Made by a program: the position numbers and the translations under genes. Shown here one piece after another: positions 36,301 to 49,500 of a stretch of 64,000 nucleotides of DNA (positions within the stretch are counted from its first letter, which is position 1; each line of letters starts with the position of its first letter). Below the pieces are notes generated by a model. That model did no database searches and had not been told where the DNA came from. It was given only the letters and a program-made list of their open reading frames with translations. This stretch comes from Puffinus mauretanicus (taxonomy: Eukaryota; Chordata; Aves; Procellariiformes; Procellariidae). The stretch lies in assembly GCA_023333565.1 (NCBI GenBank), contig JAJKFH010001679.1, positions 1 through 64,000 on the forward strand. Reading direction: 5' to 3'.

Positions 36301-39300
36301 TTATTATTAACACAGTTCCAATAGAAAACTCCTGATAGAAATGTTAATCTTAAGGGAAGCACAGATTTTGCTCCCCTCTGCTGTTTTGGGTCCTGCCTCT
36401 GTGGAGTGTTTCAAAATTATGGGAATTACAAGGGCACTGCGAGACTGCACTCTGAGGCTGTACATGGAGTTACATCTCAGCTCCCTGTCTGCAAAAATAA
36501 ATTACTGAGACTAGTGCTTTCAGAATGCTTACAGACAGACATCAGACTGATACCAGAAAGTAAAAAACCATCATTTTAAACAATGTGATTAGAGTCAAGC
36601 AGATTCTTTGAATTATCTTATCTTGAATTGTGTAGACAATATCTCATACTCATAAGACAGGGAAGTGTAACTGTAAAGCTTCTGGCATGTATTTGTGTGG
36701 GATGACGCTTGCCTACAATTTCAGTTCCTTCTTTAGGTTTTTCTCTTGTCATCGGCAGGCAAACTTCATAACATTGGGCAGGTTAGTTAACCTTCTGTCT
36801 CATATTTGTCAGACTGTGAAAAGCAGCAGGACACGCACCATACAAAGGTTTGATAGCTCTTCATCAGCAGTAGGGTTTAAAATGGTTTGAACATGGATAT
36901 TTCAAATAAATGCAATTGTTTCATTTTGGCACCAATGGCTCATTCTGAATGTAGACGTGTCTGCTGGCCATACATCACTCTTCTGTGTTGTTCTTCCTCT
37001 CTTCCGTCATTATGTGCAAGACGGTAGAGATCTTACTCAGCTTAGGTGATACCTCTCACCATAAGTATTTGCATTAAAGTTAATAGGATTACAGAGACAC
37101 CATAACACTGAGCGTGCATAAAGATGCCTGCCACTTTCTGGCTTTAAATAGTTTTCAGGTCCCCTTAGCAACTGGGTTTTGCGTGTGCAACAAAGTGTTT
37201 TTAATGAGTGATAATCATCAGACATTGATGCCCATGCTGGAGTTAACATTAATGCCCTCTTCATGCTGCAGCTGTTATTCAGAGATTTGCTCACATTGTA
37301 TAATTAGTTTGAACAATCCTCTTACATGTTTCTCTTTAACATTTCCTTGAGGGTGAATGGAAGGTTTTACTTAGGAAATAATTTGTTATTTATTTTTCCC
37401 TCAGACTGGTTTAGATTTGAAAACAGCCACAGTTTCAAATCAGTGCAGATATTAATGGAAAACTTTACTCCATTAGTTTGCGGTGGTGTATCATACCACA
37501 AACCCATGAAATGATCCCCACTTTTCTTGTTTATTGAATCACTGCATTCTAAATTAAAATAAAGCCTTTTCCAGTAGCTTTTTTCAGCAGCCAGTGGCCT
37601 CATTCATTCTTAAGTCATGGTAAAGACCTCCATTCTGTTGCCAGCCAATTTGATCCAGAGCTTGATTTAGCCAAAAATATCCACAAACCTCCCATTTTCT
37701 AACACTTTTCTTCCTCCAGCATAAGGAGGAAGAAACATTCTTCCTAGTCTTTGCAATTGCCTCCTAGAACAAGAACTGCAGATTTTTTAAAGAAATAGTT
37801 AATGATGGCAGGGAGGGATGCAATTTCATATTCTCCTACCAAGGGGCAAGGAAGCATCTGAGGTTTTTAACCTTGACTTTGAAATGGCTTTGTAATTATG
37901 CCTTCTTAAGACAGTATGTTTGAAAGTCTGCTCATCACTGGCTGAGTGGGAGAAGGAATCTTGTCATTCATGATGGCTGATAACTCGTTTGCCAGATCAA
38001 AATTAAGAATAACCTTTCACCACCAGCTGTAGCACAGCCATCATCCTTTCTGTTTTCTCAGTGGGTACCAATGAGATTACAGTCAGTTTGCACATGACAA
38101 ACCAAAAATAACCCTAGCAGTCTGTTAAAATTTAACTCCCCCAAAGGATTACATCCTAACAAGCTCTGCAGCATAGTGCAGTTCAGCTGATCAATGGGAG
38201 GTGAATCATATGCTTTATTTTTTTCAAAGTTTTCAAAAATCTCAATCAGAAAAGAATTGTGTTGCGAACAGGGAATGATGTATGGTGGTGTAATATCCAG
38301 CACAGATTGCACGGTAAAGTCTTTGCAGGATTAAAGCCCCAGGCCTTCAAAACTGTCACAGTAAAATTCAAAACTAATTCTTTCTCCTAATAAAACCTTA
38401 GCTAAATCCTGCCTGCTTCCCAGCCTTTCATTGCTCTGGCAGGTTTCTCTTATTCTGTACATATCTGTCTTTGGAAAGCACATGAAACTACAGCATTAGC
38501 TAAAGGGCATCTCAATTTCCCATCTGTATTCCGAGCTATTACAATGTAAAGGTTTTCTTTACAGTTGTAAGATCTCTCTTTAAATTGCTCTTTAAGGCTT
38601 TTCTTATTCACCAGAGACATGGGTACTCAGAGTTGGTGGGCTAAAAATTCTTGAGCTGACAGCAAATAGACTGAAAAAAAAAAAAAAAAAGGAAAAAAGA
38701 GAAAACATCAAAGAAAAATAATAAAATAATCAGCAGCTTTGAATATCTTGAATTCAGTGCATAGTGACAGTATATTTGGGGCCATCTTCCCCAAAGAGGG
38801 GAATTACCAGACGTCAGAAGTGCGTAGATCATTGAAGCATGGAGCTTTTTACATGAAAGTGTTTGGCTATGGGCTTTGCTGCTTGACGGTCACCATTTCC
38901 CTGTGCCCACTGTCTTTCATCACAGACCTGTTTCTTCTCTTCCTCTCTTGGGCTCATGGTTTGAGCTCTGATCTTTCACTATTAAAGTCACTGAGAGTTT
39001 TGCCAGTAATTTCTGTAAGCATAAGATCAAGCTCTTACTTTCCTTTCATACTCTTTCATAAGTTTCCCAAATGTTTCTTTCTAGGCTTCCTTCCCCAAAG
39101 CACAGATGTTCTTTCTGTCTCTCTTTTTTCTTTTTTTTTTTTTTTTGGCTAAAGAGTAGAAACACTTCAGAAAAGCAGTGAATAATTTGATTTGTCAGAT
39201 TTCTTCAAGCGTTTTGGGAAATCCTCTTTAGGATAGGGGTAATGATCAAGCTAGTTCAGATTTTCCAACTCTCCTAGAAGTAGCAAACCAATGTCTGTAG

Positions 39301-41204
39301 GATGCTTAGTTGTCAGAAAATAAATTCAGCTACACATGCTAATCATGCACATGCTCACTCCCATGTACAAACCTGCTTGTAAGTAATTAGGTATTCATGT
39401 TAAAAATAATTAAATAATTTCTGGTTGCTCACATCTAAGCCCTGTGAACAATTAATGCAGTTAAAGCTGTTAAATTAAACCTTCCTGACTCCATAATGCT
39501 GGTATACCAAGCAGATGTATTCTGGAGTACTACCCACTGGCATGCTATCTGTTGACTAGCTGCATATAAAGAGAGAAGAACACTCATGTAACACTGTCTA
39601 TAAATATAAAAACCAACATACACTCCGGAGATGTTGTAAGGGCTCCAAAGTTAAGTTTACTTTGAGGTTTTGAGCTTAAATCAGAACTAAAACTGTAGTA
39701 AAAGATGTTATAATGATTGAATATACTTTCTAGATTTAACATCTTCACAGCCCTATTTAATTTCCTGTAATATTTTTAGTTCACATAAAAAGATGTTCTC
39801 CCTATTCATCAAAAGATATTTTAATCCTGACGGGGGGAAAATGAAGCTACTGATGTCTGCTTCCTTTATTTAGCACTTTTTGTTTGACACCCTGTGCTCC
39901 CACATCAGCTTCTTACCACTGTTCTGGGAAACAGGGAGGAGAGCTGGGTCAGTGAAAGCGTAGGAAGTGTAGGAAGATGGAGTAAGGAGATGGATGTGCA
40001 TCTTTCTGGGTTCATTTCAGTGGCCTGTCTGCTGCATGTGCTGGAGTTATGACCCCTCCTGCACCTCCATGCTGGAGGGGTCAGGCTCCTGACTATGAAG
40101 ATGGGATCCTCTGTTTCATTGGAAAAGGCTACAAGGACCAACAGTTTCAGTACCATGCAGCAACAGAAAATTAGGTGTTTTCTTCAGGTGATATCAGAGA
40201 CTATCTACTTGTGCACTGTATTCACCAGAACAATGACAAAGTCACCTCTACAATGAGCCTGAAGCATTTAAAAAAAAATGCCTATACGAAAGACTAAGTG
40301 TTTCAACTTTAATGTACATGAAGAAGAATGAGTCTGTAATCATTTTGTTCTATAGCAAAATAATTCCCAGATAAGCCTAAGAAATGGGTAATGACTTATC
40401 TTCCAGGGAAAAGAAAAGAAAATATCCAGGCCTAAGCCAATACTCAATGCCAGAGTGATGTGAAGATACATCCCTTCCTGGTGCCAAATCTGGTGCTTGG
40501 CTTAACTCAGACCGTGGAAGTAAGATACACAGTGTGTGTCATCCTGTGCATCAAAGACTTTCTGGATTTTATGACATTTGTGTTCAAGCTGTCATTACTT
40601 TCCTTAAATGGTGGCCTTTGTATATGTACTGCATTTAAGAAACAAAAAATACGACTATGGGACAGGTTTCAGTGGGATGTAGAAATACCTGAGCTAGCTT
40701 TAACCAGTCTACGATGATAATGGAAATAGATTAACTGTGACAGCACAGGACTTTTTGCTGTCAGATTAATTCATCACATTAGTTAATTGGTTCTCAGCAT
40801 GGAAAATTAACCCATTCTACTTCAGCTACATTTGCCTTAATACCCTAGCTAGCTTGATTAATTCTAACGTTTTCGTACTAGAACATCCTATAGTTAAGTT
40901 AGAGGTACTAACAAGTAACTGTAATAGCATGGCTTGCTATTTGACCAGATCTGGATCTCCAGCTTCAGGTTAAGGTTGTAAGGCTGTGCGTAGAGAAACA
41001 TGTCCTCAGGGACCACAGATAATCTTGGTTTTTACTAACCTGGATTGAAATCCCATTGCAGAGCAAAAAAACCTACAGTGATGTCAACTGAAATTTGTGG
41101 TCTTAGTGGAGACTGCGAAACAGATTCACATGGCCTGAACTCCCCCTAAACCTAGTATTTTCTATTGCCAAGGTGCCAAGATCCAGCCTATAGGGCTAAG
41201 AGCA
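33346..41204. other. Intronic stretch without recognised genes
   Basis: Unique-looking non-coding sequence with homopolymers: T18 at 36008-36025, A17 at 38674-38690 and a T tract at 39125-39147. A near-consensus splice donor, AGAG|GTGAGA, lies at about 33441-33450, just after the GC-rich segment. No RNA gene or protein domain was found. Confidence 0.55.
38674..38690. repeat. A17 homopolymer
   Basis: Seventeen consecutive A are followed by GGAAAAAAGAGAAAAC. No upstream polyadenylation signal or gene-like body suggests a processed pseudogene. Confidence 0.95.
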
Positions 41205-41888
41205 GGGTAAAGTTAAGGTGGATGAAAAACTGGACATGAGCTGGCAATGTGCGCTCGCAGCCCAGAAGGCCAACCGTGTCCTGGGCTCCATCCAAAGAAG
41301 CGTGGCCAGCAGGTCGAGGGAGGTGATTCTGCCCCTCTACTCTGCTCTGGTGAGACCCCACCTGCAGTGCTGCGTCCAGCTCTGGAGCCCTCAGCACAAG
41401 AAAGACATGGACCTGTTGGAGCGGGTCCAGAGGAGGGCCACAGAAATGATCAGGGGGATGGAACACCTCTCCTATGAAGAAAGGCTGAGAGAGTTGGGGT
41501 TATGCAGCCTGGAGAAGAGAAGGCTTTGGGGAGACCTTATTGTGGCTTTTCAGTACTTAAAGGGGGCTTATAAGAAAGCGGGGACGGACTTTTTAGCAGG
41601 GCCTGTAGCGACAGGACAAGGGGGAATGGTTTTAAACTAAAGGAGGGTAGCTTCAGACTAGATATAAGGAAGAAATTTTTTACAATGAGGGTGGTGAAAC
41701 CCTGGCACAGGTTGCCCAGAGGGGTGGTAGATGCCCCATCGCTGGAAACCTTCAAGTTCAGGTTGGACGGGGCTCTGAGCAACCTGATCTAGTTGAAGAT
41801 GTCCCTGCTCATTGCAGGGGGGTTGGACTAGATGACCTTTAAAGGTCCCTTCCAACCCAAATCATTCTATGATTCTATGATTCTATGA
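41205..41888 (+). mobile_element. 5'-truncated CR1 LINE with intact 3' end
   Basis: The copy carries the C-terminal part of the CR1 ORF2 (reverse transcriptase region), then the 3' UTR block GGTTGGACTAGATGACCTTT and AAGGTCCCTTCCAACCC, then the diagnostic ATTCTATG octamer repeats (about 41864-41887). The family is the dominant non-LTR retrotransposon of birds. The 5' end is lost, as is usual for CR1. It has the same orientation as KCNQ3. Confidence 0.96.
41218..41640 (+). pseudogene. CR1 ORF2 C-terminal remnant
   Basis: An open frame of 140 codons keeps the family words [46 protein letters not shown] and [13 protein letters not shown], the region downstream of the reverse-transcriptase core. 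After GAYKK the frame shifts away from the family sequence and stops at 41638-41640, although DNA-level CR1 similarity continues to 41888. It is therefore a dead, 5'-truncated and frameshifted copy. The start Met is incidental. Confidence 0.9.
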
Positions 41889-42415
41889 ATCTGCCCAAGG
41901 ATATCCAGGTTGGTATTTCAAGTTTTCTCAGTTGCCATGGGGCACCAAGGAATGAGAAAGTCTCCTAAAGACTTCAGTAACTGTTCTCCTCTAGTGGAAA
42001 TATCCCTGAGAGCAGCAGTAGACAAACAGTTAACCTAGGATAACTTTGTCATACCCTTTCATTTAATGCTGGTTCTCCTGAATGCTGGTAGCTGGAGTGC
42101 CACAAGCAGGAGTCTTGCCATCCCTCCTGATCACTGAGGTTTTTTCTATCCTGTCTTATGCAATGGTGCTCAAGTGGTCATTCAACTTCCTCAGCCAAGA
42201 AACTTCTGCATCGACCTGTTAGTTTTATCCTCACTGTAGAGGCCATGAGGCACTGAAGTCCACCAAATAGCATGTAGGATGTGAGAGATTACCTGCTCTT
42301 CCTCCATTTGGAGTTTCCTCACCAAGCAAGCAAGCTGGTGCATGTCATGGAAGAGACTGAATGCCATCTTGTAGGTGGAGTGGACTAATGGGAGAGGAGG
42401 ACCTGAGTGGGCAGG
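41889..42415. other. Spacer between CR1 and LTR
   Basis: About 530 bp of unassigned non-coding sequence; nothing was recognised. Confidence 0.5.
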
Positions 42416-43522
42416 TGTGATGGGCTGACCCTGGCTGGATGCCAGGTGCCCACCAAAGCCGCTCCGTCGCTCCCCCTCCTCAGCTGGACAGGGGAGAGAA
42501 AATATAATGAAAGGCTCGTGGGTCGAGATAAGGACAGGGAGATCACTCAGCAATTACCATCATGGGCAAAACAGACTCGACTTGGGGAAATTAATTTAAT
42601 TTATTACCAATCAAATCAGAGGAGGATAATGAGAAATAAAACCAAATCTTAAAACACCTTCCCCCCACGCCTCCCTTCCTCCCAGGCTCATCTTCACTCC
42701 CGATTTCTCTACTTCCTCCTCCCGAGCGGTGCAGGGGGACGGGGAATGGGGGTTGCGGTCTGTTCATCACACGTTGTCTCTGCTGCTCCTTCCTCCTCAC
42801 ACTCTTCCCCTGCTCCAGTGTGGGGTCCCTCCCACGGGAGACAGTCCTCCACAAACTTCTCCAATGTGAGTCCTTCCCACGGGCTGCAGTTCTTCATAAA
42901 CTACTCCAACCCTTCCACAGGGTGCAGTCCTTCAGGAACAGACTGCTCCAATGTGGGGCCCCCCACGGGGTCACAAGTCCTGCCAGCAAACCTGCTCCAG
43001 CGTGGTCTCCTCTCTCCACGGGTCCACACGTCCAGCCAGGAGCCTGCTCCAGCACGGGCTTCCCACCGGGTCACAGCCTCCTTCGGGTGCATCCACCTGC
43101 TCCAGCACGGGGTCCTTCATAGGCTGCAGGTAGATATCTGCTCCACTGTGGACCTCCATGGGCTGTAGGGGGACAGCCTGCCTCCACGAGCTGCAGGGGA
43201 ATCTCTGCTCTGGCGCCTGGAGCACCTCCTCCCCCTCCTTCTTCACTGACCTTGGTGTCTGCAGAGTTGTTTCTCTCACATATTCTCATTCTTCTCCTCT
43301 GGCTGTTGTGCAGCAGTTTTTCCCCCTTCTTACAATACGTTATCACAAAGGTGCTACCACCGTCGCTGATGGGCTCAGCCTTGGCTAGCAGCAGGTCTGT
43401 CTTAGAGCCAGCTGGCATTGGCTCTGTCAGACATGGGGGCAGCTTCTAGCAGCTTCTCACAGAAGCCACCCCTGTAGCCCCCCGCCGCCGCTACCAAAAC
43501 CTTGCCACACAAACCCAACACA
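42416..43522 (-). mobile_element. Long avian LTR (about 1.1 kb), minus strand
   Basis: On the minus strand the element starts TGTGTTGGGTTTG (43522) and ends GGTCAGCCCATCACA (42416), giving TG...CA termini. An AATAAA signal falls near the 3' end (about 42599-42604). The middle (about 42800-43230) is an array of degenerate 30-45-bp units with CTGCTCCAG, CACGGG and GGCTGCAG words on the + strand. I recognise the overall order from an LTR family common in bird genomes, but cannot name it without a search. No convincing target-site duplication was seen at the ends chosen, so the boundaries could be off by a few bases. No internal retroviral sequence adjoins it. Confidence 0.8.
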
Positions 43523-46500
43523 TCAAGCAGAAGCATACACACCATGCTGGTGCATGTTGACTCTAAAAGGTCATTAAGATGCAAGAACTGGTCACAAACC
43601 TAAAAGGTTTTAGGCTATATACTTGTGAAATAAAATGTGATCTGGATTTTATACATGCAAACCCTAGAAAACATATCTATACTTAATTGGTTCCTAGCTG
43701 GAAGTGGGGAATAAGGGAAACTCATGCATGCAAAAAATGTCTGACCAGTTGCACTGGTACCTTATCAATTAGGAACATTAGCTGAAGCAATTGTTAGTGT
43801 GAGCCCAATCTATCTAGCTTGCTGTACCGTGAAAGCATGTGGAGAGGAGCCAACAACCCCTGAATTCAATCTGATTTTATCTGTTTCTTCTTGTTTCTTC
43901 TTTTATCATCTATCTCATGAAGTTTGGGTCTGTGGGACATCAACTGACTGAAAGGGATTGCTACTAAAACAGCCTCTGAAGTCATTGCTGGATCTGATGC
44001 CTGCAATATAAACCCTGCTTTTGAGCTGATAATGGAAAGGTTAATGCTGTAATAAAGGATGAATGGACAGACCTGTGCAATTTACTCCCTACTCTGTAAA
44101 TGAGGGAACTAATAAAAGTTGTGCCAGAAATTGAAAAAAAACCACAACCAAAAAACCCAACCAACTTTCAGGAACTAAGAAAAAATGTATGTATGACAGT
44201 ATCCTCCAGCATAAAGAATGTCCATATATTAAAAAATGACAGAAAAAATAAAGCTGACATTGTGAGTTTAAGCACTAGAGCAAGGTAAAAAGATGCAGCT
44301 GAATGTACAAGATGATTGCTGTATTATTAACTTCTGCTGTCCAGGTCCAAGGGAAAAGCTTGTTCCTGCTTTTGTGCACGATGTGGCATGTCTTGTATAA
44401 GGAGCATGATTCAAAATTCCTGGCAAAAAATATTTAGAGAACACAGTGATCCATGCTGGAGGAAGGAGCACAAGTTCCCTCAAGGGTCTAAAGCATGAAA
44501 TATTTCTTAGCCTGTCCCATAACTCCAATAATGTTGTGTGCAGAACTTAATTACATGCTTTCTATTATGGGCATGTTGAATCATTTGTGTTAGATAAACA
44601 ACATCCATAGCCGCATTACAGATGTTTAGTGTACACTTAAAGTGGGCACCTTGAGATACATCTAATAACCTTACAAGCAAGCTGAGTGTAAACATGTACT
44701 TATTTATAAAATGTCACAATGATTGAAATAGTGCTAGTAATTTAATGTGAAGTATTCACCATGAAAACCTTTCAAATTTTGTTCTTGTGAGTAATTAACT
44801 TTATCATCAGACTTACCACAGCACCCTCAGAATTCAAATAACTTGAAAACTAATAGTTCCCAGGTCTGATAATTTTACTGGGTGAGGTGGGATTGCAATA
44901 CTTGATTTCTTCAACTTTTCTCTAACTATAACATTACCTTCATAGGAGAAACTAAGCTTTTGTTCTTTAGAAACTATTACTTTCATAGTTGTCTTGGCTG
45001 TGGAAAAACACTAGAACGCACGTACCCTCAAGGGTAAAAATGGTGGGGGGGAGGTAGTTCTAAGAACATCTCATTATTAATTTTGGCTTAATCTCATTTT
45101 TTTTCAGTATTCAGTTTGGCAAATATTTGAGTGTCAAACATGTTGTGTGTGGTTACACTGGTAAGACAGAGTAAGAAAATATAACCCTTTTTTTTCCTGT
45201 TGTTAAAGGTTGTATTTAGACATTTGTGGCCACGGTCCCAGTGGAAAGCTTTCTTCCCTTTTACTTCTTTTTTATCATTCCCAACATTGTGAGAGAATGT
45301 TAGGTTTGATTCATGACTTGTTATCTGACACTGTGAGTGAGATTCATCTGATGTAGTCACCTGGGGCTCCTTTTTCCAGTTGGAGAAGTAGGCACTTCTA
45401 ATACATGGTTCATGGTTCCTTCTAAAGTAGATGATACCTAAAATAGAGCAGATGAATCATGCTTTTAAGGTCCCCAGTTTTCCCCACTGCTTTAAAGCAA
45501 GCCAGGCACGCTGAGATGCAGACACTTGCACTGGCAGTGTCTGCAATAAGTTGAGGTGAATCCCAGCCTGTATTTCACATGCATCTGGCCCAATTTTTAT
45601 TGAATCAAAATGCAGGCAGAAACCTTAAGTGGCAAAAGGGTAAGGCTGAGCTCCAATGCTCATTGAAGCCAGTGAAAATGTTCTCATTGATTTAAAGGCA
45701 CTTTGAATTAGTCCCTAAGAAAAAATTAAGAAGAAAGGGATGTTGGAGGGGCAATCTTGTCCCTCTCCTTAATTTCCTTTTTAAAAAAACTATGGACTAC
45801 TGTGAGTATAGACCAGAATTCTGAGCCTTCATAGGACTACCGCTGCTGGTAAGCAATGGAAAAATCAATGTACAATCAGTTGTGAGCATCTTGATCAAGA
45901 CTACTCATAAGTCATTGTAACATCATTGGAACAGTTACAGTCTATGACCTAAATAATTAATCAATGTGGAGAACAACTTCACGCCCTGATATACCAAATA
46001 CAAATGTACAGGCAATGCTGTAGATAGCCAAGGCTAATATCCATATATAATCAGAGCATTGAGATACTTGAGAGATCATCTGATTCATTCAGTACGTCTT
46101 TCACCCAGGAAAGAGTTTCTGCCTAGTGCTCACTGGCTAATTTTTCTCTAGTCACATGGTAAGTGTGCCACCCCATCCCTGGAGATGTCCTGGTGGGATG
46201 TGGAGGGAGAAAAATCTGACTTTCCACACACTTTAGATGCCTGTGTCAACCATCACAGTTGTCTGGGAAGTCAATAAAAAAAGCCCAGACCTGACATTCA
46301 TCCCTCTGCAGCAGTCTTAATTTTACAGGAAAAGGGAAAAGTTCTGCATGTCTGATGCAAATCTTCCCATCATCCCAGTATTCAGGACTGGCAGAGGCAC
46401 TGCAAGCTCTGAGCATAGCATCAGTGTTGTTGTTTTCTGCCCCAGGCTTTCTGCTTTTGTTCACCTACATGAGATGAGATTCAGTTCATGATTAAGAAAT

Positions 46501-49500
46501 TCAATTCACGCATCCAAATATCTGTGTGCATACATATGAGTGAACTATCTACTATCCCACTAATCTAGTCAGTACAGTCCCTGGAGTTCAGAGGGCAGCT
46601 CAGCTCACTGAATGAGCTTTACTGGCTGGCTGGCTGGTCAGATCTGCCATGCTATACCTGAAAATGTATTTAACTCTCCACTCTTACAGATTCATTATTA
46701 CATTGAGATTCCAGCCACTCTCTGCATTGATGCCACAAGAGAAGAAGGTGGCAAAGCTTGAATTTGGAATAGGAATTCCTGTTCCCATGGATGTCGAATA
46801 AGAATAGGAAAGTTATGTCAAGGCTGTGTCCCACTGTGCCCAATAGTCCTCTGTAACAGAGGACATTCCTTCAGTAAAACCAGCTGCTCTGTTTAGGAGA
46901 GAACCAAAGATTCGTATTCTTTGAGGATATAAACATGTGAGTCCCAACAGAGCTGCTTAGCACAGACTTAACTGCTTTGCTAGATTGTATTCTGCATGCA
47001 GAACTTCTCATTACTGCAAATTGGGTTTTATTTTTCTAAATGTACTCGCGTATGCTGAATTCTGTGCCATTTCAAATTACTTACTCAACTAAATAGAGCT
47101 CTTTCTTCAAAGACAAACAAATAAAAATATTCCCTTCCATATTGCCATTTTTTCCTGAAGATTTGATAGAATTGTCTTTGCTTGAAACTGTCAGGTTAAA
47201 CAGGGATAATGTAATCTGAGATATTAACGAGTCAGTTGAGCAAAAGGGCCATCATACATTGAGTTGAGAAGCATTGTTGCAGATGCTGGTGAAACGCTTC
47301 AGGAATAAAATCGGGCAGGTCTGGGAGAGGCTGATAACCTCCTCCAAAGACTTCAACTTCAAAGTTCAAATGAAATATCACATGCTTACAGATGATCATT
47401 CTGAATTTTGAATGCTGATTAATTGCTTATGGTAATGCAAAGCAGCAGAAATACTTTAAAACAACATCAAATTTACGTAGGTACAAATACCATGTGCTGT
47501 TGTTATTGTTTAGTTGTGTAAATCAGAGTTCTGAGGATACAGTGACCTCTAAAGAGCTTATCCAAAGTTCACCTTCAATGAGGACATGATTCATTTGCCA
47601 CACTAACGCAACTCGTAGTTTACTAATGAATGTGAACTGGAGGTGGAAAAGGAGCACATCTGACTTATCAGTACTATATGGTTCAGCTGTTCCTGTGTTG
47701 GCCTTAGTGGCTGTGTTAGCACCACTCTTTCCTGTGGAGGTGCAGATCCTATAGAAATTCCACATGACACAGTCTCCATAAGCACCTTTGCTGAATCACT
47801 TTAAAATTATTGACATACTCTCATTAGTTTGAAGACGAGACATTGAAAAACCACTATTATAAAGGGATTTGCCTCTAAGTAATTGATCAGCCCCCTCACA
47901 TTTCTATCCAGACCACATATCTTGTCATGTGTTAAACCATCAAGGCAGCAGCTGACATTTTAGGGTTGAAATCTACTTTCTGTCCCTCTTCTGTCTTCCC
48001 AATAAATTGTTAAAAAAATCTTCCCAATATTCATATAGAACTATGAGAAGAGAGGCCCTCAAATACATTTTGAAATGCAGGTATTAAAGGACATAAGACC
48101 TGTGGCAGAGGTTTGATTGGTCTGCAGCTGAATGGTTTCAGTTCTGCACTGTGAGAAAGGGCATGGCAGTGAGCATTTGGCCAGCTGGGGAAGGTGTGAT
48201 TAGGAGACCGTGCTGCTCAGACATCCAAAATGCATTTTCATCCACGTGACACTCTGTTCAGCACCAGGACTCTCGTGATATTCTCAATGGGTGTAATGGA
48301 GTCATCTCCTCCAAAAAGGCAAAGAAGTGGGGCTTGAATCATGTGCACCCAGTGCACTATGAGACACCATGGGGGATCTTCAGTATCCATATATGGCTGG
48401 CAAATACGTAACGGAACCTATGGGACATCTGCACCGTTATGGAGCAGCAGCTAGAGAGAGTGAAGTTGCACCAGGCTGTCCACCATTATCTGATAAAAGC
48501 CCATCCCTTGGGTAGGTTTCTGACTAAGATAAGACCCCTACATTGATATGTTTAAAAATGGCTATTTTCATGTGATACCTGAGATAATCTAAAGGCTCTG
48601 AGACATCTCCAGTTCTTTTGTAGAACGAGATGTTCAAGAATATTCTGCATTTGACACCCAGTGGCCTTCCCCTGGCCTCCAGCTAATGCCGTTTTATGGG
48701 GTACTGGCAATAGGCCAGAGCTGTGAAGCCTTGTTGCCTGACTGATCATCAATGCCAAACTACAGCCTGCATATCTGTGGACCATGAAGGAAAAATGAAG
48801 AGTCTGATGTAAGAAAAGGTTTATAGGGATACCATCAAGTCAAACTGGACTCAAAATGTGGTTTGGTTTGCAGGGAAGTTTGGTCTGTCTATTAACACAG
48901 TATTTTGTCTGTGTTAATTTGTGTATCCCAAGAAAAAACATTACTCCGCACCATCACTGTTAATTTGATCCACAGCTGCTGTAACGTGAGTTTAGCCCTT
49001 GCATCTTTTAGCACAGATCCTTTGTCCTCCTTCTCTTCTCTCCCTGTATAAAGTGAGAGCAGCTCATCTACTTTGTATTCTGCACATGAAAAATCCTTTC
49101 CTGACTGACTGATGTGTGCTTGTTTTGCAGCACCACTGGATTTGTGAATGGGTCATAGGCTACAGACCAGTTTGTTAAGGAAAACTGATGTGCAGTGTTG
49201 TCACACAGAGTAAGATGCAGTGATGACTCTGCACTCTTCACTTATATAGTAATTAGAAAAAGTTCAAAAAATCCTCCTGGATTAAAAAAAAAAAAACAAC
49301 TACTGGATAATTCAAAGCAAGGATCTGAGATCTTTGTCTGATTTTCTCCAGTGTAGCCAGTGATAAAACACTATGTGGAAAAGATATCTCTTCCATTCTA
49401 GCTCTAATACTTCATGCTTATAGCTGGAAAAATCCTGAGTCAAGTGCCCTGTGTCACAGCCAAAACTGTGACCACCTCGGGTGCAAAATGATAGAGCTGT

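Noticed and set aside
38640..38700. A17 tract as the tail of a processed pseudogene
   Set aside because: No upstream polyadenylation signal, no gene-like body and no flanking target duplication.
42746..43418. Overlapping frames of 100-140 codons in the 1.1-kb LTR
   Set aside because: They translate the internal degenerate tandem array; the same words recur in several frames.
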